From Pseudoxanthomonas winnipegensis (GTDB lineage: Bacteria > Pseudomonadota > Gammaproteobacteria > Xanthomonadales > Xanthomonadaceae), in NCBI RefSeq assembly GCF_004283755.1, contig NZ_SHMH01000002.1, positions 186,001 through 250,000 of the forward strand: a DNA stretch of 64,000 bases, given 5' to 3'. Position 1 is the first letter of the stretch. Each line of letters starts with the position of its first letter. Position numbers and translations under genes: made by a program. The notes beneath the pieces were generated by a model. It ran no database searches. It saw only the letters and a program-made list of their open reading frames with translations, and was not told the origin of the DNA. Of this stretch, positions 1-8,203 are shown piece by piece.

Positions 1-512
1 CAGGCCTCGCCCGGCTTGCCCTGCAGCAGGCTGTTGACCACCGTCAGCGGCTGACCCAGGTTGTCGAAGAAGTTGTGCACGCCGTTGCGCACCGGGCGCG
101 GCACCACCTTGATGTAGGCGGTGGCCAGCGGCTTGGCGACCGTGCGATCGACCACGTTGTTGAAGGCGTGGACCTTGCGGTTCCACTTCTCCCACGGGTC
201 GTAGCTGGGCGGCGCGCCCTCGGCCGGCGGCGGCAGGGTGGGATCGGCGACCGGGTCGTAGATCGCGCTGTAGTCGTTCTCGGCGCTGGTCGGCGGCGCG
301 CTCGTCGCCGTGCTGGGCGCGGCCGCGGTCGGCGCGGTCGCCTGGGCGGTCGGAGCGGCTGGCGGCGGTTCGACCGCGGGCGCGGCGGCGGCAGGAGGGG
401 GGGGCGGCACGGTGGCGCCGGCCGACGGCGCCGCCGGCTTGGTGGCGTTGGAGGCGCAGCCGACCAGCAGCAGGCCGGTCAGCAGCGGGGACAACAGATG
501 CAAGGTCTTCAT
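1..512 (-). CDS. mlaA: MlaA/VacJ outer-membrane lipoprotein (3' end cut by window edge)
   Basis: MlaA sits in the outer membrane and removes mislocalised phospholipids from the outer leaflet, passing them to MlaC. The visible 170 codons start at ATG 512 with a lipoprotein signal ending in the lipobox LLVGC. A long low-complexity Ala/Pro linker follows (about residues 25-75), then the conserved start of the VacJ domain with the sequence YDPWEKWNRKVHAFNN and a VNSLLQG segment. It is the last gene of the minus-strand mla operon, 51 bp after mlaB. The C-terminal part lies beyond the left edge. The Ala/Pro linker is longer than in enteric MlaA. Confidence 0.93.
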   Translation of the reverse strand, partial: MKTLHLLSPLLTGLLLVGCASNATKPAAPSAGATVPPPPPAAAAPAVEPPPAAPTAQATAPTAAAPSTATSAPPTSAENDYSAIYDPVADPTLPPPAEGAPPSYDPWEKWNRKVHAFNNVVDRTVAKPLATAYIKVVPRPVRNGVHNFFDNLGQPLTVVNSLLQGKPGEA

Positions 513-563
513 TCCTAAGATCCCTCTGGGGGGCGGACCGACGCTAATGTCGGTGCCGGGCAA

Positions 564-863
564 TCAAGCCGGCTGATAATCCAGCGCCGGTGTCAGGCGA
601 TACGCAGCGCACAGCTCGGCCAGGCCGGGCGCGGCGCCTTCCACGGTGACCGGGCCGCTGCCCGCGGCGCGCAAGCGCGCGGCCAGCGCGACCAGCAGCG
701 CCAGGCCGGCGCTGTCCAGTGCCGACACGGCCGACACGTCCAGCCGCTGCGCGCCGTCCAGCGCGCGCTGCGCGGACGGCCACAGGGCCTGCGCGGCGGC
801 CCGGTCCAGCGCCCCGCTGAAGACCAGGGCCGTGCCCTCGCGCCGGAGTGTCGCGGTGCTCAT
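564..863 (-). CDS. mlaB: MlaB, STAS-domain cytoplasmic subunit
   Basis: This 99-residue protein is a stand-alone STAS domain. In the Mla system MlaB binds the MlaF ATPase and is needed for assembly of the MlaFEDB complex. The key motif LDSAGLALL, around residue 50, carries the conserved serine/threonine position of STAS domains. The gene follows mlaC by 7 bp and precedes mlaA, which is the usual order, so the identification rests on both fold and position. Confidence 0.9.
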   Translation of the reverse strand: MSTATLRREGTALVFSGALDRAAAQALWPSAQRALDGAQRLDVSAVSALDSAGLALLVALAARLRAAGSGPVTVEGAAPGLAELCAAYRLTPALDYQPA

Positions 864-870
864 CGGCGGC

Positions 871-1536
871 TCAACGCTGGCCGGTGTCGCCGGAGGCCTG
901 CATGCGGCCAGCGCGCAGGTCGGCGGTGACCTGGGCGATGGACTTCTGCCGCAGCGGACCGTCGAACTGGTTCTTGAAGGTCTGCACGTAGGAGATGCCT
1001 TCGATCATCACGTCGAAGATCTTCCACTGGCCGCCGACGTTGCGCATCAGGTAGTCCACCGGCACCGGGTCGCCGCTCTCGCGCAGCATCTCGCTGGACA
1101 CGCGCACGCCCTTGCCGTTGGGCAGCGGGGTCTCGGACTTGATCCGCACGCGCAGGCGCGAGTTGAAGTCCAGCAGCGACTGGCCGTAGCGCGCGGTCAG
1201 GTTGTCGGCCAGCGCATCGGCGAAGCCGCTCACCTCGGCATCGGACGCACCGCGGCCGTGCACGCCCAGCACCAGGCGCGCGGCGTAGTTGCCGTCGAAG
1301 GCGGTGTTGAACTCGGTCTTGATGAACGCCTTCAGCGCAGCCGGATTGGCCTTGAACTCGGCGCGGCGCTGCTCCAGCGTGGTCAGCACGCGGGTGGACT
1401 GGCTCAGCACCACCGCGCTGGCCGAGCCCTGCGCCGGCGCGGCGGCCGAAGCGGCCGAGGCCTGCGCCAGGACGGCGGTCGGTGCGGCGGCGGCCAGGAC
1501 GGCGGCCAGGGCGAGAGTGATCGTGGAACGCTTCAT
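871..1536 (-). CDS. mlaC: MlaC periplasmic phospholipid-binding protein
   Basis: MlaC ferries phospholipid between outer-membrane MlaA and the inner-membrane MlaFEDB complex. The 221-residue product has a Sec signal peptide (MKRSTITLALAAVLAAAAP...AQA), consistent with periplasmic location. The mature region has the family pattern: an FK-rich helical start with the tract FIKTEFNTAFDGNYAARLVLG, then the VDYLMRNVGGQWKIFDVMIEG segment typical of MlaC/Ttg2D. Its start overlaps the mlaD stop by 4 bp (ATGA), showing tight translational coupling. Confidence 0.93.
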   Translation of the reverse strand: MKRSTITLALAAVLAAAAPTAVLAQASAASAAAPAQGSASAVVLSQSTRVLTTLEQRRAEFKANPAALKAFIKTEFNTAFDGNYAARLVLGVHGRGASDAEVSGFADALADNLTARYGQSLLDFNSRLRVRIKSETPLPNGKGVRVSSEMLRESGDPVPVDYLMRNVGGQWKIFDVMIEGISYVQTFKNQFDGPLRQKSIAQVTADLRAGRMQASGDTGQR

Positions 1537-2069
1537 GGGGTATCTCCCTTGGGGGCGGTCGCCGCCGGCGCAGGCGCCGGGCTGGCGGTGGAATCGTCGC
1601 CAGCCGGCTTGCCACCGCCGCTGAACATGTACTTGCCGACCAGCTGCAGCAGGTCCACTGCGGGCTGGGTGTAGGTGATCTCGTCGCCGGCCTTGAGCAC
1701 GTCCGGGTCGCCGCCGGGCGACAGGCCGACATAGTTCTCGCCCAGCAGGCCGCTGGTGAAGATGCCGGCCGCGGTGTCGGCCGGCAGGCCCTTGTACTGG
1801 CCGTCGATGCGCAGGGTCACCACCGAGTCGAAGGACTTGGGATCCAGCGCGATGCTGGCGACCTGGCCGACCACCACCCCGCCGATCTTCACCGGCGCCT
1901 GGACGCGCAGCTGGCCCAGGTTGGTGAAGCGGGCCTTGAGGTCGTAGCCGCCTCCGCCGAAGCCGAAGGAACGGTTGGTCGAGGCCAGCGCCAGCACCAG
2001 CAGCGAGGCCAGCGCCAGCAGCAGGAAGGCGCCGACGGCAAATTCGAGTCGTGGTCCGCGTGCGGCCAT
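1533..2069 (-). CDS. mlaD: MlaD, MCE-domain inner-membrane protein
   Basis: MlaD forms the hexameric lipid-binding ring of the Mla inner-membrane complex. The 178-residue protein has one N-terminal membrane segment (FAVGAFLLLALASLLVLALA) followed by a single MCE domain, including the characteristic stretch LGQLRVQAPVKIGGVVVGQV. The C-terminal 25 residues are Pro/Ala-rich and low complexity. It lies 10 bp after mlaE and overlaps mlaC by 4 bp. Confidence 0.94.
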   Translation of the reverse strand: MAARGPRLEFAVGAFLLLALASLLVLALASTNRSFGFGGGGYDLKARFTNLGQLRVQAPVKIGGVVVGQVASIALDPKSFDSVVTLRIDGQYKGLPADTAAGIFTSGLLGENYVGLSPGGDPDVLKAGDEITYTQPAVDLLQLVGKYMFSGGGKPAGDDSTASPAPAPAATAPKGDTP

Positions 2070-2079
2070 TAGAGGTCTC

Positions 2080-2829
2080 TCACTGAAACAACAGGGCGGA
2101 AAGGATGAAGTTGAGCATCAGCACCAGCAGCGAGCCGTTGACCACCGCGCGGGTGGTGGCCACCGAGGTGCCCTCGATGGTCGGCTCGGCGTTGAAGCCC
2201 ACGTAGGCCGCGACCAGCGCCGCCACGCCGCCGAACACCGCCGACTTGAGCAGGGCCACGCCGAAGTCGTCCCAGAGATCCACGCTGCCCTGCAGCGCCG
2301 ACCAGAACGTGCCGTTGTCCAGGCCCAGCACCTTGACCGCCTCGAACCAGCTGGCGCTGATCGCCAGCGAGCAGAAGAAGCCGGTCAGCAGCGGCACGGT
2401 CAGCACCGCCGCCCAGAAGCGCGGCGCCACCGCCTTGGCCACCGGATCGATGGCCATCAGCTCCAGCGCCTTGATCTGATCGGTGGCGCGCATCAGGCCC
2501 AGCTCGGCGGCGATCGAGCTGCCGGCGCGGCCGATGAACAGCAGCGCGGTCAGCACCGGGCCCAGTTCGCGGTACAGCGACAGGCCCAGCAGCGTGGACA
2601 GCGCGTCGGAGGCGCCGAAGGTGGTCAGCGTGCGATAGCCCTGCAGGGTCAGCACGAGGCCCACGAACGCACCCCCCACCGCGATGATCGGCAGCGAACG
2701 CGCGCCGATCTTGTAGATCTCTTTGGTCAGCTCGGCCCAGAAGTCGCGCGTCGGCACCGAGGCGCGCAGCACCGAGAGCGAGAACAGCCCGGCGGCGCCC
2801 AGCGAGCGGATGGAAGCGGCGAAGGCCAT
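2080..2829 (-). CDS. mlaE: MlaE, ABC transporter permease
   Basis: MlaE is the membrane permease of the phospholipid ABC transporter. From ATG 2829 it gives 249 residues, the normal family length. It shows the MlaE signatures: ELTKEIYKIGARSLPIIAVGG near the start, GLSLYRELGPVLTALLFIGRAGS in the middle and five to six hydrophobic segments. A longer open frame runs upstream to 3708, but that part is a shadow of mlaF. The chosen start lies 11 bp after the mlaF stop. Confidence 0.94.
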   Translation of the reverse strand: MAFAASIRSLGAAGLFSLSVLRASVPTRDFWAELTKEIYKIGARSLPIIAVGGAFVGLVLTLQGYRTLTTFGASDALSTLLGLSLYRELGPVLTALLFIGRAGSSIAAELGLMRATDQIKALELMAIDPVAKAVAPRFWAAVLTVPLLTGFFCSLAISASWFEAVKVLGLDNGTFWSALQGSVDLWDDFGVALLKSAVFGGVAALVAAYVGFNAEPTIEGTSVATTRAVVNGSLLVLMLNFILSALLFQ

Positions 2830-2840
2830 CGGCACGGGTC

Positions 2841-3629
2841 CTATGCGGCGCGCGCCGAGGCGGCGCTGTCGAAGGGGATGGGGCCATCGGGCGCGCCGCG
2901 CAGGAACTGGAGCACCAGCGGGTCCTCGCTGGCCTCCAGCTGCGCCGGCGTGCCGGAGAACACCAGCTCGCCGTTGGCGATCACCAGCGCCTGGTCGCAC
3001 ACCGGCAGGGTCTCGTGCACGTGGTGGCTGACGATGACGCTGGTCAGCCCCAGCGAATGATTGAGCCGGCCGATCAGCGACATGATCACGCCCGAGGCGA
3101 TCGGGTCCAGCCCGGTCAGCGGCTCGTCGTAGATCATCAGCGGCGGATCCAGCGCCAGCGCGCGAGCCAGCGCCACGCGCCGGGCCATGCCGCCGGACAG
3201 CTCGCGCGGATACAGCCCACCGGTGGCGCGCAGGCCGACCGCGTTGAGCTTCAGATCGACCAGCTGGTCGATCAGCTCGCCCGGCAGCGCGGTGTGCGTG
3301 CGCAGCGGCAGCGCCACGTTCTCGGCCACGGTCAGGTCGGTCAGCAGGCCATTGCCCTGCAGCAGCACGCCGAGGTTCTTGCGCAGCTCCAGCAAGGCGC
3401 GCGCATTGCGCGGGATCGGCTGGCCGAACAGCTCCACCGTGCCGGCCGCCGGTACCAGCTCGCCGGTCAGCGCCGCCAGCAGCGTGGACTTGCCGCTGCC
3501 CGACGGTCCCAGCACGGCCGTGATGCTGCCCTGGGGCACCACCAGGTCCAGCCCGGACAGGATCGCGCGCCCGCCGCGATCCAGGCGGACCGCCTCGAAC
3601 TTCGCAGCAGGGGAATTGGAATGCGGCAT
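2841..3629 (-). CDS. mlaF: MlaF, ABC transporter ATPase
   Basis: This is the ATP-hydrolysing subunit that powers phospholipid movement through MlaE. The 262-residue sequence has a complete nucleotide-binding domain: Walker A GPSGSGKST at residues 41-49, signature LSGGM, Walker B LMIYDEPLTGLD, and the switch-region histidine in IVSHH. It is the first gene of the mla operon, so the promoter should lie in the 400 bp to its right, just outside the prophage. No clear promoter could be picked by eye. Confidence 0.95.
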   Translation of the reverse strand: MPHSNSPAAKFEAVRLDRGGRAILSGLDLVVPQGSITAVLGPSGSGKSTLLAALTGELVPAAGTVELFGQPIPRNARALLELRKNLGVLLQGNGLLTDLTVAENVALPLRTHTALPGELIDQLVDLKLNAVGLRATGGLYPRELSGGMARRVALARALALDPPLMIYDEPLTGLDPIASGVIMSLIGRLNHSLGLTSVIVSHHVHETLPVCDQALVIANGELVFSGTPAQLEASEDPLVLQFLRGAPDGPIPFDSAASARAA

Positions 3630-4021
3630 GCGTGGGCAGGCGAGGCGGGAGGAGGGCGGAATGCGAAAAATCGGTTAAGCATGGCCTGCATGGACTGAAT
3701 GCCACCATGACTGGACTGGCCAGTTTAGAAATTGTAGCCCGTCGGCGTCGATGCTTGCACGCCGGTCCGTTCCCGCTGTCGCAACGCTGCGTGACAGGAG
3801 CGGTGTGATGGTGGTGCTTTCGCGTGGCGGATCGCGGAGCGTTGAGCGAAGTAAAAGAGGCCGCGGGCCATGCCTGGCCCGCTCTGCGAACGTCAGATCG
3901 GGTTGAGGCTCTGCGGCGACTGGATCAGTACTTCTTCCAACTCGAAGACATCGAGCAGCGCTCTGCCCCCTCCCTTTCGCCGCAGGCGAAGGGGAGGGCC
4001 GGGGTGGGGTGCTGTTGCTCT
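3630..4021. repeat. Intergenic region upstream of mlaF with a C/G-rich palindromic repeat
   Basis: There is no convincing gene here. The stretch 3964-4008 is a dispersed repeat: CCCCCTCCCTTTCGCC, a short GCAGGCG centre, then GAAGGGGAGGG. The same motif recurs at 21001-21031, and relatives occur near 29340, 45958 and 46173. The mla promoter should lie in this interval. The prophage has inserted at its right-hand end, so this region and the one starting at 20869 were once contiguous. Confidence 0.6.
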
Positions 4022-4027
4022 TGCTTC
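4022..4027. other. Left copy of 6-bp target-site duplication (TGCTTC)
   Basis: TGCTTC here directly precedes the TGT prophage terminus and is repeated at 20869-20874 directly after the ACA terminus. The next four bases (TGTG) also match between the prophage left end and the right host flank, so the shared string is 10 bp. The 6-bp reading is preferred because it gives both prophage ends the same TGT start and the same spacing to the first GATAAAT site. Confidence 0.75.
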
Positions 4028-4070
4028 TGTGCAGGGGTGAGATAAATCAGGGGGGAGCAGCGCGATAAAT
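4028..4070. other. Prophage left end with two transposase-type binding sites
   Basis: GATAAAT occurs at 4041-4047 (offsets 14-20 from the end) and at 4064-4070 (offsets 37-43). The first is embedded in GGGGTGAGATAAAT and the second in GCGCGATAAAT. Both extended forms occur on the opposite strand at the right end, but in swapped order. Such repeated subterminal sites are where MuA-type transposases bind. The protein that would bind them is not encoded in this element. Confidence 0.75.
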
Positions 4071-4150
4071 GACCGGAAGAGCTCGGAAGAGAGCGGTGAA
4101 TTCCGGATGACCTGTGCAATCGCGTTGCATCTGGCGCAATAGCCAGGAAG

Positions 4151-4507
4151 TCAGCCGCCCTGGTCGAACAATCCCATCTGATCGAGGGTCGAGTCGCGCT
4201 GGGCGGCGCGGCGCAGGAGCTGGCGGATGCCTTGCTCGGACATTGAGTACTCCTTGGCCAGGCTGGCGACCGAAGTGCCGCTGCGGTGGGCGTCAAGGAT
4301 AGCCCGGTCCCTGGGCGAGAGGCGGAAACCGGCCCGGTTGGGCACGTAGATGTTCTGGCCGCCCCAATCTTCGGCCAGGGCGTCGGCGACGGACGCGCCC
4401 AGCTGCTCGGCCTGATCGGCGGCCATGCCGAAAGACCGCGCCTGCTCGGCGGCGGTCGTCGCCACGCTGGCCAACAGCTCGTTGCGGCGGGCTTCCATCG
4501 GCTTCAT
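4151..4507 (-). CDS. mor: Mor-family middle-operon transcription activator
   Basis: Mor activates the middle promoter of Mu-like phages to start late development. From ATG 4507 the product is 118 residues. The C-terminal half shows the Mor pattern: GGQNIYVPN, a RDRAILDAHRSGTS loop, then a helix-turn-helix with SVASLAKEYSMSEQGIRQLLRR. It is the last gene of the leftward early operon, as in Mu, where mor ends the early transcript. Its start overlaps the previous gene by ATGA. Its target promoter and the late genes it should switch on are missing, so it is probably without function here. Confidence 0.85.
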   Translation of the reverse strand: MKPMEARRNELLASVATTAAEQARSFGMAADQAEQLGASVADALAEDWGGQNIYVPNRAGFRLSPRDRAILDAHRSGTSVASLAKEYSMSEQGIRQLLRRAAQRDSTLDQMGLFDQGG

Positions 4508-4986
4508 CGGGGTGCCTGCGCGCTCCGGCTGGCCCGGCGGTCGGCGTCGATCTGCAGGGCGGCGATGACCTTGGCCAGCTGGTCCGGCGAGCACCACTCC
4601 AGGCGCACCACGCCCTTGCACAAGCGCCGGGCCAGGGCGTGGGCGTACTCCCACTCGCGCCCCGCATCGGCGAGCAGGGCCTCGATCTTGCCCAGCTGCG
4701 GGTTGAGGTCGCCCCTGGGCTTGCCCACGCGCTGGCGGGCCGCCTGGGCCGCCCTGGCGGGCTTGCCGGTCTGCTTGCGCAGCTCGTTGGCGATGGCGTT
4801 GAGCTGGCGCTGGTCGCACTTGCCGGCGCTGCGCTGCTCCAGGCCGTGCTCGCGGCTCACACGGGCCACCAGGTCGCGGTACACGTCCTCATCCAGGCCC
4901 AAGGCCTTCGCCTGGGCATGGATGGCCGCCAGCGTGCGCCTGCGCAGCTTCGCCGGGTCCTCGGTACGGCGGGTCAGCCTGGCCAT
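4504..4986 (-). CDS. gemA: GemA-like phage protein (Mu gp16, DUF1018)
   Basis: The 160-residue product matches the Mu gp16/GemA family, an early protein whose exact action is unclear. Visible hallmarks are an N-terminal basic stretch, IHAQAKALGLDEDVYRDLVARV near residues 22-43, and the C-terminal segment KGVVRLEWCSPDQLAKVIAAL. Its position directly before mor matches the gemA-mor order of Mu. Start and stop overlap both neighbours by 1-4 bp. Confidence 0.83.
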   Translation of the reverse strand: MARLTRRTEDPAKLRRRTLAAIHAQAKALGLDEDVYRDLVARVSREHGLEQRSAGKCDQRQLNAIANELRKQTGKPARAAQAARQRVGKPRGDLNPQLGKIEALLADAGREWEYAHALARRLCKGVVRLEWCSPDQLAKVIAALQIDADRRASRSAQAPR

Positions 4987-5336
4987 TACCAGCTCCCGCC
5001 GCGCGGCGCGGAGCCCATCGGATTGCGGACATGGGGCCTGTTGCGGCGGCCCTCGTGGTCCTGGGGCGCAGGCAGCGCCGGGTTGTCGCCAGCACCTTCC
5101 TGGCCATCCAGGGCGTCGCCCTCGTGGCTCAGGGCCACGAAGCCGGTGGGCTTCATCCGGCCGCGGCCGACGGTGCGGAGCATGTCCACCTCGACCTTGG
5201 CGCTGTTGATCATGGTCTGCGCCAGATCGCCGATGGCCTTGGCCTTCGCTACGTCCATCTTCGGATCGCCCTCTCGCAGGGCCTTGATGGTCGCGGCCAG
5301 GTCGCCGCGCAAATCGTTGATCGTGTAGTCAGTCAT
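4986..5336 (-). CDS. Phage early protein of unknown function (116 aa)
   Basis: I do not recognise a family. The first 65 residues are helical (MTDYTINDLRGDLAATIKAL, then a lysine-rich KAKAIGDLAQTMINSAKVEVDML), and this arrangement is common in small phage proteins found before gemA. The tail is Gly/Pro/Arg-rich and disordered. ATG 5336 is chosen because it overlaps the upstream stop by 8 bp. An alternative ATG at 5372 would lengthen the overlap. Confidence 0.6.
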   Translation of the reverse strand: MTDYTINDLRGDLAATIKALREGDPKMDVAKAKAIGDLAQTMINSAKVEVDMLRTVGRGRMKPTGFVALSHEGDALDGQEGAGDNPALPAPQDHEGRRNRPHVRNPMGSAPRGGSW

Positions 5337-6042
5337 GGGGGCTGTCCTCGCGGTTACGGCGGTTGATGACACGGCTCAGCACGCTGCGCAGGTGTACGGC
5401 GTGCGCCACCTCTTTGGGGTAGTTGTGGAAGCTGTTACGGAGCATGTTCTCGCGCAGGCTCACCAGCTCCAGGCGGTCGAGCGTGATTTCGGCCGACACG
5501 AGCGTCTTCATGCCCTCGCGGAAGCGGACGACATGCCCCTCGGGCACCGGGCCGTGTGTGGCTTCCCACACGATCTTCGCGACGGGCTGCCAGCGGTTCG
5601 CCGGGAAGATCGACGGGTCGTCGGTGACCTTGCGGACCAGCGCGTTGCGCTTGGGATCGATCTTCTCGGTCCCGATCGGCACGTAGTTGCGGGACTCGCA
5701 CGCCGGGCGTCCCTTCCGGAACTGTGTCTCCGCCATGCGTCCGGGCGCGAATCCAGGCCGGCGCACGCCCTTGTTTGCCGGAACCCGGCCGGGCTTGAAC
5801 CGCGCGGCGATCGTCGCCGGGTTGTTGACGCTGTTCCACAGGTGCGCCATCGGATTGCGCCAGTGGTCCGGATGCTTCTCGACGCCCAACCGTGCGGCTC
5901 TCTGGTAGACCGAAGTGACGCTGTGCCCCACCAGGTACGCGATCAGGAACGCCGGCCACATCGGGAAATTGATGCGCACGGTCTCGTCCTCATCGGCGCT
6001 CCAGCGCCTGCGTGTCCTCGTTGAGATCAGGTCGCGGCTCAT
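5329..6042 (-). CDS. Phage HNH-endonuclease-like protein
   Basis: The 237-residue product begins with a Myb/homeodomain-like segment (residues about 10-45, RRRWSADEDETVRINFP then SVTSVYQRAARLGV), suggesting DNA binding. A NUMOD-like NKGVRRPGFAPGRMAETQFRKG stretch follows, then an HNH_3-type domain starting WQPVAKIVWEATHGPVPEGHVV. Where many HNH proteins have a catalytic histidine after VV, this one has VVRFREG, so nuclease activity is uncertain. The start ATG 6042 overlaps the upstream stop (ATGA). Confidence 0.7.
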   Translation of the reverse strand: MSRDLISTRTRRRWSADEDETVRINFPMWPAFLIAYLVGHSVTSVYQRAARLGVEKHPDHWRNPMAHLWNSVNNPATIAARFKPGRVPANKGVRRPGFAPGRMAETQFRKGRPACESRNYVPIGTEKIDPKRNALVRKVTDDPSIFPANRWQPVAKIVWEATHGPVPEGHVVRFREGMKTLVSAEITLDRLELVSLRENMLRNSFHNYPKEVAHAVHLRSVLSRVINRRNREDSPHD

Positions 6043-6311
6043 CGGATCACCGCCAGCGTGTGGATGGTGAAGTCGCTTCCGTAGTAGGCCCACTCACGAC
6101 CCGCAGGATGGCGGCTCATCCAGGCCTCGTTGAGCTCCCACCAGCTCTCGGCGACCGCGGTATCCCCGGTGTCAGTGGGGCATTCTGGCCTGCGTGCGAC
6201 GTGCCGTCGCACGCGCTCCATGAAAGCCTCAGCGCGATCGCGCGACGCGTATGCCCTGATCGGCGTGTTGCACTCGTGGTCCGCGTCTGCGGTGATCACG
6301 TAAATCTTCAT
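6039..6311 (-). CDS. Small phage protein of unknown function (90 aa)
   Basis: No family was recognised. The protein begins MKIYVITADADHECNTPIRAYASRD, a beta strand followed by a region that reads like an antirestriction or sporadic phage accessory fold. Overlaps of 4 bp with both neighbours place it in the early operon, so it is almost certainly translated when that operon is transcribed. Confidence 0.55.
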   Translation of the reverse strand: MKIYVITADADHECNTPIRAYASRDRAEAFMERVRRHVARRPECPTDTGDTAVAESWWELNEAWMSRHPAGREWAYYGSDFTIHTLAVIR

Positions 6312-7210
6312 ACGGCCTCCGAGAGCTTGAACGCCTGCTCCAGCACCGCGAACAGCCTGGCCAGCTCGCCGGCCATCAGCGCGAAGCGGGCGTGCAGCTC
6401 GGCCAGCGCGTTTTCCGCATCGGCGCTCTCCAACGACTCCAGGGCGCCATCAAGAAACCGCAGCTTGCGCACCACCATCGTCTCGTCGAGGTCGAACGAA
6501 ACGTGGTCGTCCAGCACCAGGGCCAGGCGCGTGCATTGGCGCCCTGCCTCCAGGTGCTCGGCGACCTCCTCTCCACGCAGTTCGAGGCGGTAGCACTTCA
6601 CGGTGCCGCCGCCCTCAATGGGATCTTCGAGCGTGCAGTCTTCACCCAAGGCCAAGCCTGCGGGCATCTGGTCGCCGGCGAGCCAGCCGGTCAGCACGGA
6701 GCGCGGTGAGATTTCGCAGTTCAGCGGCAGCGCGGGTAAGCTGCCCAGCGCGTTGCGGATCTCGCTCACCATGCCCTCCGCCGCGCGGCGGCTGGTGGTG
6801 TCCACCGCGATGTAGGCCTGGCGCCGGTCCAGCAGCGCATCAAGGCGAGAAGGCTTCACGAACGCGCCGGGCAACAGCTCGGCGACGACGTCATCGCGCA
6901 GGCGCTTGCGTGCTCGGCCCCCAGGACGTCGCCCCTCGCGGCGATAGATCGCTTCCAGGCGCTCGTTGAGCACCTTGTCGATCACCGCCGGTGGCAGCAG
7001 CTTGTCCTCGCCGGACAGGGTCAGCCAGATCGCATCGCCGCACTGATGCGTCGGCGCCTCCTGGTCGCGGCCGAGGGGCGACGTAAACCCGCGCGAGCTG
7101 AACTCCAACGCACCCACCGGCTTGAGCCAGTTGGCGCGCACGCCGTCGTCCAGCTGGTCAAGCACCAGGCTGTGCGGATAACGATAGAAGGTCAGGGCGC
7201 GGAAGAACAT
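6308..7210 (-). CDS. RdgC-like recombination-associated protein
   Basis: RdgC proteins form rings around duplex DNA and restrain RecA. The 300-residue protein matches end to end: the N-terminal MFFRALTFYRYP, the central RRPGGRARKRLRDDVVAELLPGAF with the conserved K/R-rich then LLPxAF segment, and AYIAVDTTSRRAAEGMVSEIR. Length is close to the roughly 300 residues of E. coli RdgC. Its place inside an early phage operon suggests a phage version that manages recombination during transposition, not the housekeeping copy. Confidence 0.85.
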   Translation of the reverse strand: MFFRALTFYRYPHSLVLDQLDDGVRANWLKPVGALEFSSRGFTSPLGRDQEAPTHQCGDAIWLTLSGEDKLLPPAVIDKVLNERLEAIYRREGRRPGGRARKRLRDDVVAELLPGAFVKPSRLDALLDRRQAYIAVDTTSRRAAEGMVSEIRNALGSLPALPLNCEISPRSVLTGWLAGDQMPAGLALGEDCTLEDPIEGGGTVKCYRLELRGEEVAEHLEAGRQCTRLALVLDDHVSFDLDETMVVRKLRFLDGALESLESADAENALAELHARFALMAGELARLFAVLEQAFKLSEAV

Positions 7211-7212
7211 GG

Positions 7213-7521
7213 TCAGGGGCTCCCGGGCGACTTCTTCTTGGCGGGCTGCACCAAGGGGATGCGCAGGACCCGTTCAATGGCGTCCCAGGACAACCCGAGC
7301 AGGCGCAGCACATGCAGGAACGCAAGCCACGTGTTGACGACCGGCACCAGCGGGGCGATCAGCAGCAGCTGCACGGCTCGGCCTAGCGTGGCCGTCGGGA
7401 GGTAGAACGTACCCTCGCGCGCGCGCCTGTCGGCCTGGATCAACCCGTGCAGCACACAGGCGCCGCGCCCCAGCGCCAGCGCCGCGCTGACGACGTAGAT
7501 GATCAGGAGGATGTCACGCAT
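7213..7521 (-). CDS. Small membrane protein in the phage early operon (102 aa)
   Basis: Two hydrophobic segments are visible, at about residues 4-22 (ILLIIYVVSAALALGRG) and 47-70 (LGRAVQLLLIAPLVPVVNTWLAF). The C-terminus is lysine-rich. No family was recognised. It overlaps the upstream gene by 8 bp and ends 2 bp before the rdgC-like gene. Superinfection exclusion would be one idea for a membrane protein here, but nothing in the sequence proves it. Confidence 0.55.
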   Translation of the reverse strand: MRDILLIIYVVSAALALGRGACVLHGLIQADRRAREGTFYLPTATLGRAVQLLLIAPLVPVVNTWLAFLHVLRLLGLSWDAIERVLRIPLVQPAKKKSPGSP

Positions 7522-8203
7522 GTCCGCTCTCCAGTTTCTTCTGGCCCTCGCTCAGGCCTTGGTTGAGCTCGGCCCGCTTGCCGGCCCAGTAGCCAGCTGA
7601 CTTATCACCCGGGTCACGCTGGCCTGACTTGGCGAGCTTGCGTCCCTCCGCGGCTTCCACCGGACCGAGGCGCGTGCTGATAGCCGCATCGAGCGCTTTC
7701 GCGCGACCCTCTGGCAGCGCATCAGCCGGGAACAACCGTGCCACCGCATGCACCCACCCCTGCGCAAATTCTTCGCCGCGGACTTGGCGGTTCGCCGCCT
7801 TACGTACGCGTGCGATGTGCCTGCGGCGGTCGGTGTCCAACTGGCGCCGCAGCACGGTGAATGCGTAGACCGCAATCTGCGCGTCGGCGCCGGCGCCGAA
7901 GAACCGCAGTGCGGTCTTGCCGCCCTGCCAGTGCCGCTCCCGCACCACGACAACACTGCAGCGGTAGCCGGAAGCCACCATATTGGCCAGCCATAGCAGT
8001 GACTTCGGGAGATCGCCGCCACGGAAACCCGTCTTCGCATCCAGGTCGTGGATCTCGGCCGCCAGCGCGTCGTCCTCCGTCAGCCCGTACTTGTCCATCA
8101 GCGCCCGCGCTTGCCGCAACGCCGTCGCCGCCTCAGTGGGGTTGCTACTGCTGGCCAGCCGCAGACAGGCCAGCACCTTGCGGATCGCCTGCTCACGCGT
8201 CAT
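7514..8203 (-). CDS. DUF2786-domain phage protein
   Basis: The 229-residue protein opens with a DUF2786-type helix pair: REQAIRKVLACLRLASSSNPTEAATALRQARALMDKYGL. A second domain follows with LLWLANMVASGYRCSVVVV and FFGAGADAQIAVYAFTVLRRQL, the region that normally accompanies DUF2786 in phages. Biochemical function is unknown. It overlaps both neighbours by 8-11 bp. Confidence 0.72.
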   Translation of the reverse strand: MTREQAIRKVLACLRLASSSNPTEAATALRQARALMDKYGLTEDDALAAEIHDLDAKTGFRGGDLPKSLLWLANMVASGYRCSVVVVRERHWQGGKTALRFFGAGADAQIAVYAFTVLRRQLDTDRRRHIARVRKAANRQVRGEEFAQGWVHAVARLFPADALPEGRAKALDAAISTRLGPVEAAEGRKLAKSGQRDPGDKSAGYWAGKRAELNQGLSEGQKKLESGHA

